Shown piece by piece: positions 8,269 to 17,107 of a DNA stretch of 64,000 nucleotides (position 1 is its first letter; each line of letters opens with the position of its first letter). Source of the DNA: Cedecea selenatireducens (lineage in GTDB: Bacteria > Pseudomonadota > Gammaproteobacteria > Enterobacterales > Enterobacteriaceae); assembly GCF_042138895.1 (NCBI RefSeq), contig NZ_JBHIKW010000001.1, positions 62,001 to 126,000 on the forward strand. Reading direction: 5' to 3'. The translations under genes and the position numbers were made by a program. The notes below the pieces were generated by a model. The model had not been told where the DNA came from. It saw nothing but the letters and a program-made list of their open reading frames with translations, and did no database searches.

Positions 8269-9558
8269 TCAGTGAGAGAAAGAGAGACGCATGGCAAGCG
8301 CGGCCAGCGTCACCAGCAGCACTGGAATGGTCATCACAATACCGGTGCGGAAGTAGTAGCCCCAGCCGATAGTCAGCTTTTTCCGGGCAAGAACGTGCAG
8401 CCACAGCAGCGTAGCCAGACTGCCGATCGGCGTGATTTTAGGGCCAAGATCGCAGCCGATAACGTTGGCGTAAATCATCGCCTCTTTGATAACGCCGCCC
8501 GCGCTGCTGCCCTCAATGGATAAGGCCCCGACCAGCACCGTGGGCATATTGTTCATCACGGACGACAGGAACGCCGTGATAAAACCCGTGCCCAGCGTCG
8601 CCGTCCACAGTCCCTGCCCGGCCAGGGTGCTCAGGACGCCGGAAAGCTGCCCCGTCAAACCTGCATTACGCAGGCCATAAACCACCAGGTACATCCCCAG
8701 CGAGAAAACAACAATCTGCCAGGGCGCTCCGCGCAGAACCTTACCGGTATTAATCGCATGCCCTTTTTTCGCCACCGCCAGCAAAATCAGAGCCCCTACT
8801 GCGGCAATCGCGCTGACCGGGATCCCCAGCGGCTCCAGGGCAAAAAAACCCACCAGCAACAGCACAAGTACGATCCAACCCGCCTTAAACGTAGCCGGAT
8901 CTTTGATGGCGCTGGCCGGCGTTTTCAGCAGCCCAAGGTCGTAGACCCGTGGAATATCTTTGCGGAAAAACAGATGCAGCATGGCAAGCGTCGCCGCTAT
9001 CGCCGCGAGATTGACCGGCACCATCACCGATGCGTATTCGCTGAACCCAATCTGGAAGAAGTCGGCGGAGACGATGTTGACCAGGTTTGAGACGATCAGC
9101 GGCAGGCTTGCGGTGTCGGCGATAAAACCCGCGGCCATCACAAACGCCAGCGTAGCGCCAGGGCTGAAACCCAGCGCCAGCAGCATGGCGATAACAATCG
9201 GCGTCAGAATAAGCGCCGCGCCGTCATTCGCAAACAGCGCCGCCACGGTTGCGCCAAGCAGCACAATCCAGGTAAACAGCAGCCGCCCATGCCCTTTTCC
9301 CCAGCGGGCAACGTGCAGCGCCGCCCATTCAAAAAAGCCCGACTCGTCCAGCAGCAGACTGATAATAATCACCGCGATAAACGTCGCGGTAGCGTTCCAG
9401 ACGATCGCCCACACGACGGAAATATCGGCCACCTGAACCACGCCGGTTGCTAACGCCAGCCCGGCCCCCAGCATCGCGCTCCAGCCTATTCCCAGCCCGC
9501 GCGGCTGCCAGATAACCAGCACAATGGTGAGAAGAAATATTGCCCCTGCTAAAAACAT
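8269..9558 (-). CDS. arsB: Arsenite efflux permease ArsB
   Basis: 429-residue, about 12-segment inner-membrane As(III)/Sb(III) transporter of the ArsB family. It works alone as an antiporter or with ArsA as an ATP-driven pump; both partners are present here. Recognisable blocks are WNATATFIAVIIISLLLDESGFFEWAA-type region (split by membrane segments), ALFANDGAALILTPI, SSVMNNMPTVLVGALS and NVIGCDLGPKITPIGSLATLLWLH. ATG 9558 gives the E. coli-like N-terminus; a GTG two codons earlier sits closer to GGGGA and is a possible alternative. A second ArsR-type dyad lies between arsR and arsB. Confidence 0.96.
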   Translation of the reverse strand: MFLAGAIFLLTIVLVIWQPRGLGIGWSAMLGAGLALATGVVQVADISVVWAIVWNATATFIAVIIISLLLDESGFFEWAALHVARWGKGHGRLLFTWIVLLGATVAALFANDGAALILTPIVIAMLLALGFSPGATLAFVMAAGFIADTASLPLIVSNLVNIVSADFFQIGFSEYASVMVPVNLAAIAATLAMLHLFFRKDIPRVYDLGLLKTPASAIKDPATFKAGWIVLVLLLVGFFALEPLGIPVSAIAAVGALILLAVAKKGHAINTGKVLRGAPWQIVVFSLGMYLVVYGLRNAGLTGQLSGVLSTLAGQGLWTATLGTGFITAFLSSVMNNMPTVLVGALSIEGSSAGGVIKEAMIYANVIGCDLGPKITPIGSLATLLWLHVLARKKLTIGWGYYFRTGIVMTIPVLLVTLAALAMRLSFSH

Positions 9559-9590
9559 ATGCACTCAGTCCCCATTAACATTGCAAAATT

Positions 9591-9612
9591 CATATGCGAA
9601 AAAACGAATGTG
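9591..9612. promoter_or_regulatory. ArsR-type operator between arsR and arsB
   Basis: CATATGCG-N6-CGAATGTG with an A6 centre, an imperfect inverted repeat sharing its layout and core (TATTCG/TATGCG ... CGAAT) with the dyad upstream of arsR. It sits 33 bp before the arsB start and 16 bp after the arsR stop. It suggests arsB has separate ArsR-controlled expression; binding itself is inferred. Confidence 0.65.
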
Positions 9613-9627
9613 TTTAGTTAAATTTTT

Positions 9628-9969
9628 TTACTGACAAAGCGTCATCGACCCGCTCGCTTCTATGCGTTTCAAACGTTCCAGCATTTCATGCCCCTGGCTT
9701 TGCCAGGCTTGCTCAATGACCGCCGCCGCCCACGCAGGCATATGGGGCGAGAGTCGGTAGTAAATCCATTTCCCCTCTCTTCTGTCCTGCAGCAAACCGC
9801 CCTCGCGCAGCATAGCCAGATGTCGGGAAACTTTAGGCTGCGGCTGATCCAGCACGGCGGTCAGCTCACAGACGCAAAGCTCGCTTTTCGCCCTAAGCAG
9901 CAGGGTGATTGAAAGCCGGGTCTCTTCAGAAAGGTGTTTAAAAAGCTGTAATGGCGTTAACGCAGTCAT
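9628..9969 (-). CDS. arsR: Arsenic-responsive repressor ArsR
   Basis: 113-residue winged-helix SmtB/ArsR repressor that releases DNA on binding As(III) or Sb(III). The metal-binding box at the alpha-3 helix is intact (ELCVCEL, cysteines around residues 32 and 34). The recognition helix is PQPKVSRHLAMLREGGLL and the beta wing DRREGKWIYYRL. First gene of arsRBC on the minus strand. Inverted repeats of the ArsR type flank the gene on both sides, suggesting autoregulation. Confidence 0.96.
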   Translation of the reverse strand: MTALTPLQLFKHLSEETRLSITLLLRAKSELCVCELTAVLDQPQPKVSRHLAMLREGGLLQDRREGKWIYYRLSPHMPAWAAAVIEQAWQSQGHEMLERLKRIEASGSMTLCQ

Positions 9970-10027
9970 GATTGAGTCCTGTGAATGAACTCCGCCATAG
10001 TAAAACTCAGGCCGATAAAGTCAATAT

Positions 10028-10051
10028 ACATATTCGAAAAAACGAATTTGT
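10028..10051. promoter_or_regulatory. ArsR-type operator upstream of arsR
   Basis: ACATATTCG-N6-CGAATTTGT, a near-perfect dyad (8 of 9 pairs) with an A6 centre, about 60 bp upstream of the arsR ATG. The same motif reappears at 9591-9612. Position and repetition make it the likely ArsR operator. It lies only about 8 bp from the nar operon terminator, so it marks the right edge of the ars block. Confidence 0.75.
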
Positions 10052-10058
10052 TTTCTGT

Positions 10059-10085
10059 AAAAAAAGCCCGGCATGAACCGGGCTT
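10059..10085 (-). terminator. Terminator of the narGHJI operon
   Basis: On the minus strand AAGCCCGG-TTCAT-(G)CCGGGCTT is followed by seven T residues (the plus-strand A run at 10059-10065). It begins 18 bp after the narI stop. Confidence 0.88.
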
Positions 10086-10102
10086 AAGATGATGCAGAAG
10101 GA

Positions 10103-10780
10103 CTAGCGGCGGGCGCGAACAATCTGGTATTTGCGCGTCAGGTACTCTACCGGCGCGCTCCAGATATGCACCAGGCGGGAGAACGGGAACAGCAGGAACA
10201 GCGTCATTCCCAGCACCAGGTGCACACGGAAGATAAACGCCACGCCGTCCAGGTACTCCGAAGCACCGCCGCGGAAGGTCACCACGTGCTGCGCCCAGTT
10301 CACCAGTTTCATCATTTCGCTGCCGTCCATATGCTGAGCGGAGAACGGAATGGTGCCCAGACCCAGCGCGCACTGGACCATCAGCAGGCTCAGGATCAGA
10401 ATATCGGCCCCGGTGGTGGTGGCACGAATGCGCGGGCTGAACAGGCGGCGCTTCAGCAGCAGCAGGCCGCCCACCAGCGTCATCACGCCGCTGGCACCGC
10501 CAGCAAACATGGCCATTTTCTGTTTAATTTCCAGCGGTAAAAACGACTCGTACATCCAGTGCGGCGTCAGCATACCGAGGAAGTGCCCGGCAAAAATACC
10601 GAGAATCCCAAGGTGAAACAGGTTTGAAGCCAGATTCATGCCTTTGCGATCCAGCATCTGGCTGGAAGCTGCCCGCCAGGTGTACTGCCCGTAGTCATAG
10701 CGAAGCCAGCTGCCAATGAGGAAAACGGCGCCGCAAAGGTACGGATAGATATCAAAGAAGAAGACGTTGAGAAAATGCAT
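10103..10780 (-). CDS. narI: Respiratory nitrate reductase 1 gamma subunit (cytochrome b) NarI
   Basis: 225 residues, identical in length to E. coli NarI. Five-helix membrane anchor with two b haems that takes electrons from quinol and passes them to NarH. Haem-ligand histidines are visible in NLFHLGI, AGHFLGM, WAQHVVTFRGG and FRVHLVLGMTLF. The start overlaps the narJ stop by one base, implying translational coupling. Last gene of narGHJI, closed by a terminator. Confidence 0.98.
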   Translation of the reverse strand: MHFLNVFFFDIYPYLCGAVFLIGSWLRYDYGQYTWRAASSQMLDRKGMNLASNLFHLGILGIFAGHFLGMLTPHWMYESFLPLEIKQKMAMFAGGASGVMTLVGGLLLLKRRLFSPRIRATTTGADILILSLLMVQCALGLGTIPFSAQHMDGSEMMKLVNWAQHVVTFRGGASEYLDGVAFIFRVHLVLGMTLFLLFPFSRLVHIWSAPVEYLTRKYQIVRARR

Positions 10781-11484
10781 TATTTCCCTCCTGCTATATT
10801 CAGGTACTGCGGAGCCACCGCCCCGGCAAAACGACGCTGGTGCGCGGTAATTTCAGTCTCTCCACAGCTGTCATCGGCCATAAATTTCACCTGCTCCTCT
10901 TCCCACACTGCGTCCAGCGCCTGCGGGGTGTCATCACGTGCTTCATTAGCAATCTGCTGGCGGACGGTCTCCACGCTGACGCTGCTTTCAGAAAGGGCAA
11001 TCAGCAGGTCGAACAGCAGCGCATAGTCGCTTTCACGCTGCTTCAGACGGGCGCTGAGCAGGGCAAGGATTGGCGCGATGTCCTGCAGCCCGCCCTGTGC
11101 TTCTGCCCGCGTGCGCTGGGACAGATATTCCAGGTACAGCGGCAGATGGTCCGGCAGCTCGTGGCTGTCTATTTCCAGCCCCGCCTGCTGATACTGGTTC
11201 ATCAGGTTAACCATCGCCTGACCACGATCGCGCGATTCACCGTGAACGTGTTCGAACAGCAGCAGCGACGTTGCCCGGCCGCGATCGAACAGTTCGCTGT
11301 AGCTTGATTGCGCATCCAGCAGCTCACGGCGGCACAGCGAATCGATGAATCCTTTCAGGGCGACACGCTGCTCGCCCGTCAATGTTTCGCTCTGCGCAAG
11401 GGCTTCATGAAGTTCCTGGTGATGCTGCCACAGGGCAGAGTCCGGATACTCCAGCAGGCGGGAGATAATCAGCAATTCAATCAT
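10780..11484 (-). CDS. narJ: Nitrate reductase assembly chaperone NarJ
   Basis: 234 residues (E. coli 236). NarJ binds the NarG N-terminus and holds the NarGH complex until the molybdenum cofactor is inserted; it is not part of the final enzyme. The TorD/NarJ-type helical fold shows in RLLEYPDSALW, YSELFDRGRATSLLLFEHVHGESRDRGQ (family core, residues about 62-90) and LPDHLPLYLEYLS. It overlaps narH by 4 bp (ATGA) and narI by 1 bp. Confidence 0.97.
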   Translation of the reverse strand: MIELLIISRLLEYPDSALWQHHQELHEALAQSETLTGEQRVALKGFIDSLCRRELLDAQSSYSELFDRGRATSLLLFEHVHGESRDRGQAMVNLMNQYQQAGLEIDSHELPDHLPLYLEYLSQRTRAEAQGGLQDIAPILALLSARLKQRESDYALLFDLLIALSESSVSVETVRQQIANEARDDTPQALDAVWEEEQVKFMADDSCGETEITAHQRRFAGAVAPQYLNIAGGK

Positions 11485-13019
11485 GGGTGCGGCTCCGTTT
11501 TGCTTGAGACGTCGATAGCGTCAATCCGGCGGCTGTTGAACAGATTGAATTTAGTGTCGCTCCCGTGGCAGCCGTCGCCGAAGCTAAAGCCGCAGCCGCT
11601 GTGCTCAGGGAAGGTCTCTGCCGCAAGCTCGCGGTGGCTGGTCGGCACCACAAAGCGATCTTCGTAGTTCGCGATAGCCAGGTAACGGTACATCTCCTGA
11701 GCCTGAGCTTCGGTTAATCCCACTTCTTCCAGCGCGCGGGTATCCACAACGCCTTCAACCGTTTCGGCACGTTTGTAGTGACGCATCGCCATCATGCGTT
11801 TCAGCGCCAGCAGTACCGGTGCCGTGTCCCCGGCGGTCAGCAGGTTGGCTAAGTACTCAACCGGAATACGCAGGCTTTCGACGTCAGGCAAAATACCGGT
11901 ATGCGGCAGCTGGCCAGCATCGCTTGCGGACTGAATCGGCGACAGCGGCGGCACATACCAGACCATCGGCAACGTGCGATATTCCGGGTGCAGCGGCAGC
12001 GCCAGCTTCCAGTCCATCGCCATTTTGTAAACCGGAGACTGCTGCGCAGCCGCGATCACGCCCTGAGGAATGCCGTCTTTCAGCGCCTGCTCAATGACCG
12101 CCGGATCGTTCGGATCGAGGAACACGTCCAGCTGACGCTGATACAGGTCTTTCTCGTTTTCCGTGCTTGCCGCCTGCTCAATCGCATCGGCGTCATACAG
12201 CAGCACGCCGAGGTAGCGAATACGCCCTACGCAGGTTTCGGAACATACCGTTGGCATCCCGGCTTCAATGCGCGGGTAGCAGAAGATGCACTTCTCTGAC
12301 TTGCCGCTTTTCCAGTTGAAGTAGATTTTTTTGTACGGGCAGCCGGTGATACACATCCGCCAGCCACGGCATTTATCCTGGTCAATCAGGACAATCCCGT
12401 CTTCCTCACGCTTGTAGATAGCCCCGCTCGGGCAGGTCGCCACGCAGGCCGGGTTCAGGCAGTGCTCGCACAGGCGCGGCAGGTACATCATGAAGGTGTT
12501 TTCGAACTGGCCGTACATCGCCTTTTGCATGTTGACGAAGTTCTGGTCCTGCGCGCGTTTTTCAAATTCTCCGCCAAGCAGCTCTTCCCAGTTCGGGCCC
12601 GCTTCGATTTTGTTCATTCGCTTGCCGGTAATCAGCGAGCGAGGGCGAGCCACCGGCTGCGCTTTGCTGCCTTCCGGCGCGGTGTGCAGGTTCTGGTAGT
12701 CGTAGTCGAACGGCTCGTAATAATCATCAATGCCCGGTAAATGCGGGTTAGCAAAGATTTTACCCAGCAGCATCGCGCGGTTCCCCATGCGAGGCTGCAG
12801 CTTGCCGTTAATTTTGCGGATCCAGCCGCCCTTCCATTTTTCCTGGTTTTCCCAGTCGTTCGGGTAGCCGAGGCCCGGTTTGGTTTCCACGTTGTTAAAC
12901 CACGCGTATTCCGTTCCTTCACGGCTGGTCCAGACGTTTTTGCAGGTCACCGAGCAGGTATGGCAGCCGATGCATTTATCCAGATTCAGCACCATGCCAA
13001 TTTGTGAACGAATTTTCAT
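11481..13019 (-). CDS. narH: Nitrate reductase 1 beta subunit (iron-sulfur) NarH
   Basis: 512 residues, same as E. coli. Electron-transfer subunit with three [4Fe-4S] and one [3Fe-4S] cluster. The four cysteine groups are visible: CIGCHTCSVTC near residue 16, CEHCLNPACVATCPSG near 184, CRGWRMCITGCPYKK near 217 and CIFCYPRIEAG near 244. The Trp in CRGWRMC replaces a cysteine and is what makes one cluster [3Fe-4S] in this family. Overlaps narG and narJ by 4 bp each. Confidence 0.98.
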   Translation of the reverse strand: MKIRSQIGMVLNLDKCIGCHTCSVTCKNVWTSREGTEYAWFNNVETKPGLGYPNDWENQEKWKGGWIRKINGKLQPRMGNRAMLLGKIFANPHLPGIDDYYEPFDYDYQNLHTAPEGSKAQPVARPRSLITGKRMNKIEAGPNWEELLGGEFEKRAQDQNFVNMQKAMYGQFENTFMMYLPRLCEHCLNPACVATCPSGAIYKREEDGIVLIDQDKCRGWRMCITGCPYKKIYFNWKSGKSEKCIFCYPRIEAGMPTVCSETCVGRIRYLGVLLYDADAIEQAASTENEKDLYQRQLDVFLDPNDPAVIEQALKDGIPQGVIAAAQQSPVYKMAMDWKLALPLHPEYRTLPMVWYVPPLSPIQSASDAGQLPHTGILPDVESLRIPVEYLANLLTAGDTAPVLLALKRMMAMRHYKRAETVEGVVDTRALEEVGLTEAQAQEMYRYLAIANYEDRFVVPTSHRELAAETFPEHSGCGFSFGDGCHGSDTKFNLFNSRRIDAIDVSSKTEPHP

Positions 13020-16000
13020 TTTACGCTCTCCTGTACCTGGTCATTGCCTTCGCCGTCTAACCAGTTAATGTCTTTCATCTTCCGAACCACCACGAATTCA
13101 TCGCGGTTAGAACCGACCGTACCGTAATAGTTAAAGCTGTAAGCCAGCTGCGCGTAGCCCCCAATCATATGGGTCGGCTTCAGCGTGATACGGGTGACCG
13201 AGTTATGAATACCGCCGCGCTGGCCGGTAATTTCAGAGCCCGGCAGGTTCATGATGCGTTCCTGCGCGTGGTACATCATGGTCATCCCGGCCGGGACGCG
13301 CTGGCTCACCACCGCCCGCGCCGTCAGCGCGCCGTTTTTGTTAAACACTTCAACCCAGTCGTTATCGGCAATACCTATCTCTTTCGCATCGGCTTCGCAC
13401 AGCCAGATGATCGGCCCCCCGCGCCCCAGCGTCAGCATCAACAGGTTGTCGCTGTAGGTAGAGTGGATGCCCCACTTCTGGTGCGGCGTCAGGAAGTTAA
13501 GCGCTTTTTCCGGGTTGCCGTTGGACTTGTGGCCCATCATGCCGTCCACGGAACGGGTATCAATTGGCGGGCGGTACACCACCAGGCTCTCGCCAAAGTC
13601 TCGCATCCACTGGTGATCCTGATACAGCTGCTGGCGGCCGGACAGGGTACGCCACGGGATCAGCTCATGAACGTTGGTATACCCGGCGTTGTAGGACACA
13701 TGCTCATCTTCCAGGCCGGACCAGGTCGGGCTTGAGATGATTTTGCGCGGCTGAACCTGAATATCGCGGAAGCGAATCTTCTCTTCTTCTTTTGGTCGCG
13801 CGAGGTGCGTGTGGTCGCGGCCGGTAAATTCCCCGAGCGCGGCCCAGGCTTTCACCGCCACCTGGCCGTTGGTTTCAGGCGCAAGGCTAAGCACCATTTC
13901 GGCAGCGTCAATCGCCGTGTTGATCATCGGCTGGCCTTTGGCCGGGCCGTCGGTCTTCACGTAATTGAGCTTGCGCAGGAACTCGACTTCTTTCTCGGTG
14001 TTCCAGCTGATGCCTTTCCCGCCGTTGCCCATTTTTTCCAGCAGCGGCCCCACGGAGGTAAAGCGTTCATACGTCGACGGATAGTCACGCTCAACGGCAA
14101 TAATGTGCGGCGCGGTTTTGCCTGGGATCAGGTCGCATTCGCCTTTCTTCCAGTCCATGACGCCGTACGGCTGAGCCAGTTCGGCGGCGGAATCATGCTG
14201 TATCGGCAGCGTCACAACATCGGTTTCTTTCCCGAGGTGGCCGACGCAAACTTCAGAGAATTTCTTCGCGATCCCTTTGTAGATTTCCCAGTCGCTCTTC
14301 GACTCCCAGCAAGGATCCACGGCGGCGGAGAACGGGTGAATAAACGGATGCATATCCGAGGTATTCAGATCCTCTTTCTCATACCAGGTGGCGGTCGGCA
14401 GCACGATGTCGGAATACAAACAGGTGCTCGACAGGCGGAAGTCCAGGGTAACCACCAGATCCAGCTTGCCGTCCAGGCCGTTATCGACCCATTCGACCTC
14501 TTCCGGCATCAGCCCGCCTTCCTGGCCCAGGTCTTTGCCCTGAATACCGTGCTCGGTGCCCAGCAGGTATTTGAGCATGAACTCATGCCCCTTCCCGGAA
14601 GAACCCAGCAGGTTGGAGCGCCAGATAAACATATTGCGCGGGTGGTTATAGCCGGAGTCCGGCTGCTCTGCCGCAAAACGAATGCCGCCAGATTTAAGCT
14701 GATCGACGGTGTAATCTACCGGCGACATCCCGGCCTCTTTCGCCCGGTCAGCAATGCGCAGCGGATTGGTCCCAAGCTGCGGCGCAGAAGGCAGCCAGCC
14801 CATACGTTCGGCGCGAACGTTGAAGTCAATCAGGTGGCCGGTATAGCGGGATTTATCCGCCAGCGGCGACAGGAATTCGTCCGCCGTGACCGTCTCATAG
14901 CGCCACTGGCTGGAGTGGTTATAGAAGTAGGAGGTGCTGTTCATGTGGCGCGGCGGGCGCTGCCAGTCGAGGGCGAATGCCAGCGGCATCCAGCCGGTCT
15001 GCGGGCGCAGCTTTTCCTGACCAACGTAGTGGCCCCAGCCGCCGCCGCTCTGCCCGATGCTGCCGCAGAAGATAAGCATGTTGATAAGCCCACGATAGGC
15101 CATATCCATGTGGAACCAGTGGTTCACCCCTGCACCGACGATAATCATCGAGCGGCCGTGGGTTTTGTCTGCGTTATCAGCAAACTCACGGGCAATCCGC
15201 ACGATATCCTGGCGAGGTACGCCGGTAATCTGCTCGGCCCATGCCGGCGTGTAGGCCTTCATTTCGTCGTAGCTGCTGGCGCAGTTTTCATCGTTCAGGC
15301 CGCGATCCAGGCCGTAGTTCGCCAGGGTGAGATCGTAAACCGTTGCCACCAGCACGCTTGAGCCGTCCGCCAGCTGCAGGCGTTTAACCGGCAGTTTATG
15401 CAGCAGCACGTCTTTAAGTTTGACGTTGTCGAAATGCTCGGTGCTTTCACCGCCAAAGTACGGGAAGCCTACCTCGGCAACTTCATCGTGGCTGCCCAGC
15501 AGGCTCAGGCGCAGCGCGGTTTCTTCCCCGGTGCTGCCGTCGCGCTGCTCGAGGTTCCACTTGCCTTTTTCGCCCCAGCGGAAGCCGATGGATCCGTTTG
15601 GCGCAACCAGCTCACCGCTCTGGTCGGCCAGCGCAACGGTTTTCCACTGCGGATTATTTTCCTGGCCAAGACTGTCGACCAGGTCTGCCGCACGCAGCAA
15701 ATTCGCTGGCGCATAGAATCCATCGCGCTCTTCCAGCGTCACCAGCATCGGCATATCGGTGTAGCGACGAACGTAGTCGGTGAAGTACTGGCTAGGGTTG
15801 TCGAGGTGGAACTCGCGCAGCATGACGTGGCCCATCGCCATCGCCATCGCGGCATCCGTCCCCTGCTTCGGCGCCAGCCACTGGTCGCACAGCTTGGAGA
15901 TTTCCGCATAGTCCGGCGTCACGGCAACGGTCTTGGTGCCTTTGTAGCGAACTTCGGTGAAGAAGTGGGCGTCCGGGGTACGCGTCTGCGGGACGTTGGA

Positions 16001-16762
16001 GCCCCAGGCAATGATGTAGCCAGCGTTGTACCAGTCAGCAGACTCAGGCACGTCAGTCTGTTCGCCCCAGGTCTGCGGAGACGCAGGCGGCAGGTCGCAG
16101 TACCAGTCGTAGAAGCTCATGCAGGTGCCGCCGATAAGCGACAGGTAACGGGTGCCCGCGGCGTAAGAAACCATCGACATAGCAGGGATCGGCGAGAAGC
16201 CTGTGATGCGGTCCGGGCCGTAGGTTTTTGCGGTGTAGACGTTCGCGGCAGCAATCAGCTCGTTAACCTCTTCCCAGCTTGAACGAACAAATCCTCCGCG
16301 CCCACGGGCCTGTTTGTAGCTTTTTGCTTTTTCAGGATCGTTAATGATAGATGCCCAGGCGTCGACCGGATCGTTATGCTGCGTTTTCGCTTCACGCCAC
16401 AGCTTGATCAGGCGTTTACGCATCTGCGGGTATTTCAGGCGGTTGGCGCTGTAGAGATACCAGGAATAGCTTGCGCCGCGCGGGCAGCCGCGAGGCTCGT
16501 GGTTAGGCATATCCGGGCGGGTACGCGGGTAGTCAGTTTGCTGGGTTTCCCAGGTTACCAGGCCGCTTTTGACATAAATCTTCCAGCTGCAGGAACCGGT
16601 GCAATTCACACCGTGGGTGGAACGCACAACCTTGTCATGCTGCCAACGCTGGCGATACCCTTCTTCCCAGTCACGGTTGGTATCGAGTAGTTGGCCATGT
16701 CCATTGGCAAAGGTTTCTCCCTTCTGCTTGAAGTAACGAAACCGGTCGAGGAACTTGCTCAT
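13016..16762 (-). CDS. narG: Nitrate reductase 1 alpha (catalytic) subunit NarG
   Basis: 1248 residues (E. coli 1247). Molybdo-bis-MGD catalytic subunit that reduces nitrate to nitrite on the cytoplasmic face. The N-terminal segment STHGVNCTGSCSW followed by EPRGCPRGASYSW holds the His and three Cys of the FS0 cluster. The Mo-ligand Asp lies in SFYDWYCDLPPASPQTWGEQ near residue 223. The N-terminus MSKFLDRFRYFKQKG is the vestigial Tat-like segment recognised by NarJ. First gene of the operon, with a perfect FNR half-site pair about 100 bp upstream. Confidence 0.98.
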   Translation of the reverse strand: MSKFLDRFRYFKQKGETFANGHGQLLDTNRDWEEGYRQRWQHDKVVRSTHGVNCTGSCSWKIYVKSGLVTWETQQTDYPRTRPDMPNHEPRGCPRGASYSWYLYSANRLKYPQMRKRLIKLWREAKTQHNDPVDAWASIINDPEKAKSYKQARGRGGFVRSSWEEVNELIAAANVYTAKTYGPDRITGFSPIPAMSMVSYAAGTRYLSLIGGTCMSFYDWYCDLPPASPQTWGEQTDVPESADWYNAGYIIAWGSNVPQTRTPDAHFFTEVRYKGTKTVAVTPDYAEISKLCDQWLAPKQGTDAAMAMAMGHVMLREFHLDNPSQYFTDYVRRYTDMPMLVTLEERDGFYAPANLLRAADLVDSLGQENNPQWKTVALADQSGELVAPNGSIGFRWGEKGKWNLEQRDGSTGEETALRLSLLGSHDEVAEVGFPYFGGESTEHFDNVKLKDVLLHKLPVKRLQLADGSSVLVATVYDLTLANYGLDRGLNDENCASSYDEMKAYTPAWAEQITGVPRQDIVRIAREFADNADKTHGRSMIIVGAGVNHWFHMDMAYRGLINMLIFCGSIGQSGGGWGHYVGQEKLRPQTGWMPLAFALDWQRPPRHMNSTSYFYNHSSQWRYETVTADEFLSPLADKSRYTGHLIDFNVRAERMGWLPSAPQLGTNPLRIADRAKEAGMSPVDYTVDQLKSGGIRFAAEQPDSGYNHPRNMFIWRSNLLGSSGKGHEFMLKYLLGTEHGIQGKDLGQEGGLMPEEVEWVDNGLDGKLDLVVTLDFRLSSTCLYSDIVLPTATWYEKEDLNTSDMHPFIHPFSAAVDPCWESKSDWEIYKGIAKKFSEVCVGHLGKETDVVTLPIQHDSAAELAQPYGVMDWKKGECDLIPGKTAPHIIAVERDYPSTYERFTSVGPLLEKMGNGGKGISWNTEKEVEFLRKLNYVKTDGPAKGQPMINTAIDAAEMVLSLAPETNGQVAVKAWAALGEFTGRDHTHLARPKEEEKIRFRDIQVQPRKIISSPTWSGLEDEHVSYNAGYTNVHELIPWRTLSGRQQLYQDHQWMRDFGESLVVYRPPIDTRSVDGMMGHKSNGNPEKALNFLTPHQKWGIHSTYSDNLLMLTLGRGGPIIWLCEADAKEIGIADNDWVEVFNKNGALTARAVVSQRVPAGMTMMYHAQERIMNLPGSEITGQRGGIHNSVTRITLKPTHMIGGYAQLAYSFNYYGTVGSNRDEFVVVRKMKDINWLDGEGNDQVQESVK

Positions 16763-16855
16763 CGGGATACTCCTGATGTGGAGCCTGGTGGCTCTTCTGG
16801 TGAAATCGACATTGCTTGATGCCCGAAACGTTAACCCTTAGAAAGGGTGGGATTT

Positions 16856-16869
16856 TTGATGGCGATCAA
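16856..16869. promoter_or_regulatory. FNR site of the narGHJI promoter
   Basis: TTGAT-GGCG-ATCAA, a perfect match to the FNR consensus. For a class II FNR promoter (centre at -41.5) the start of transcription would be near 16821 on the minus strand, leaving a leader of about 60 nt before narG. Direct binding is inferred from consensus and position. Confidence 0.85.
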
Positions 16870-17055
16870 CTGCTCCTGGTGTGGTTTTCTGGTAGCCCCA
16901 GGCATCTACCCCCAAAGTGTAACCCCTGCGATTTCCATAACTTACTGAATATAAATATGAAAATGGCAGTACTTGCCGTAGAGGGGTTATAGAAATGCGC
17001 GGTTAGGGTATTAAGGGGTAGACGACGAGCTCCCGGCCCTAAAATGGCTGCGGGC

Positions 17056-17081
17056 AAAAAAAAGCGCGACCGAAGCCGCGC
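17056..17081 (-). terminator. Terminator of narK
   Basis: Minus-strand hairpin GCGCG-GCTTCGGT-CGCGC followed by eight T residues (plus-strand A run 17056-17063), 27 bp after the narK stop. Confidence 0.85.
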
Positions 17082-17107
17082 AAAGGGATAACCCAAAGGT
17101 TAAAGCG

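Larger units (their letters stand above)
16763..17107. promoter_or_regulatory. narG upstream / narK downstream intergenic region
   Basis: 345 bp without a gene. It holds the narG promoter, an FNR site at 16856-16869 and several TACCCCT/AGGGGTA-type heptamers that fit the NarL consensus, for example around 16910-16925, 16983 and 17010-17018. The narK terminator lies at the far end (17056-17081). The layout matches the FNR- plus NarL-controlled narG region of E. coli. A 76-residue open frame inside has no support. Confidence 0.75.

Noticed and set aside
13805..16282. Long plus-strand open frames of 518 and 294 residues opposite narG
   Set aside because: They are antisense shadows of the GC-rich narG gene; their composition is atypical and no start signal is present.
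16866..17096. 76-residue frame in the narG-narK gap
   Set aside because: It crosses the narK terminator and the FNR site and has no homologue I know.
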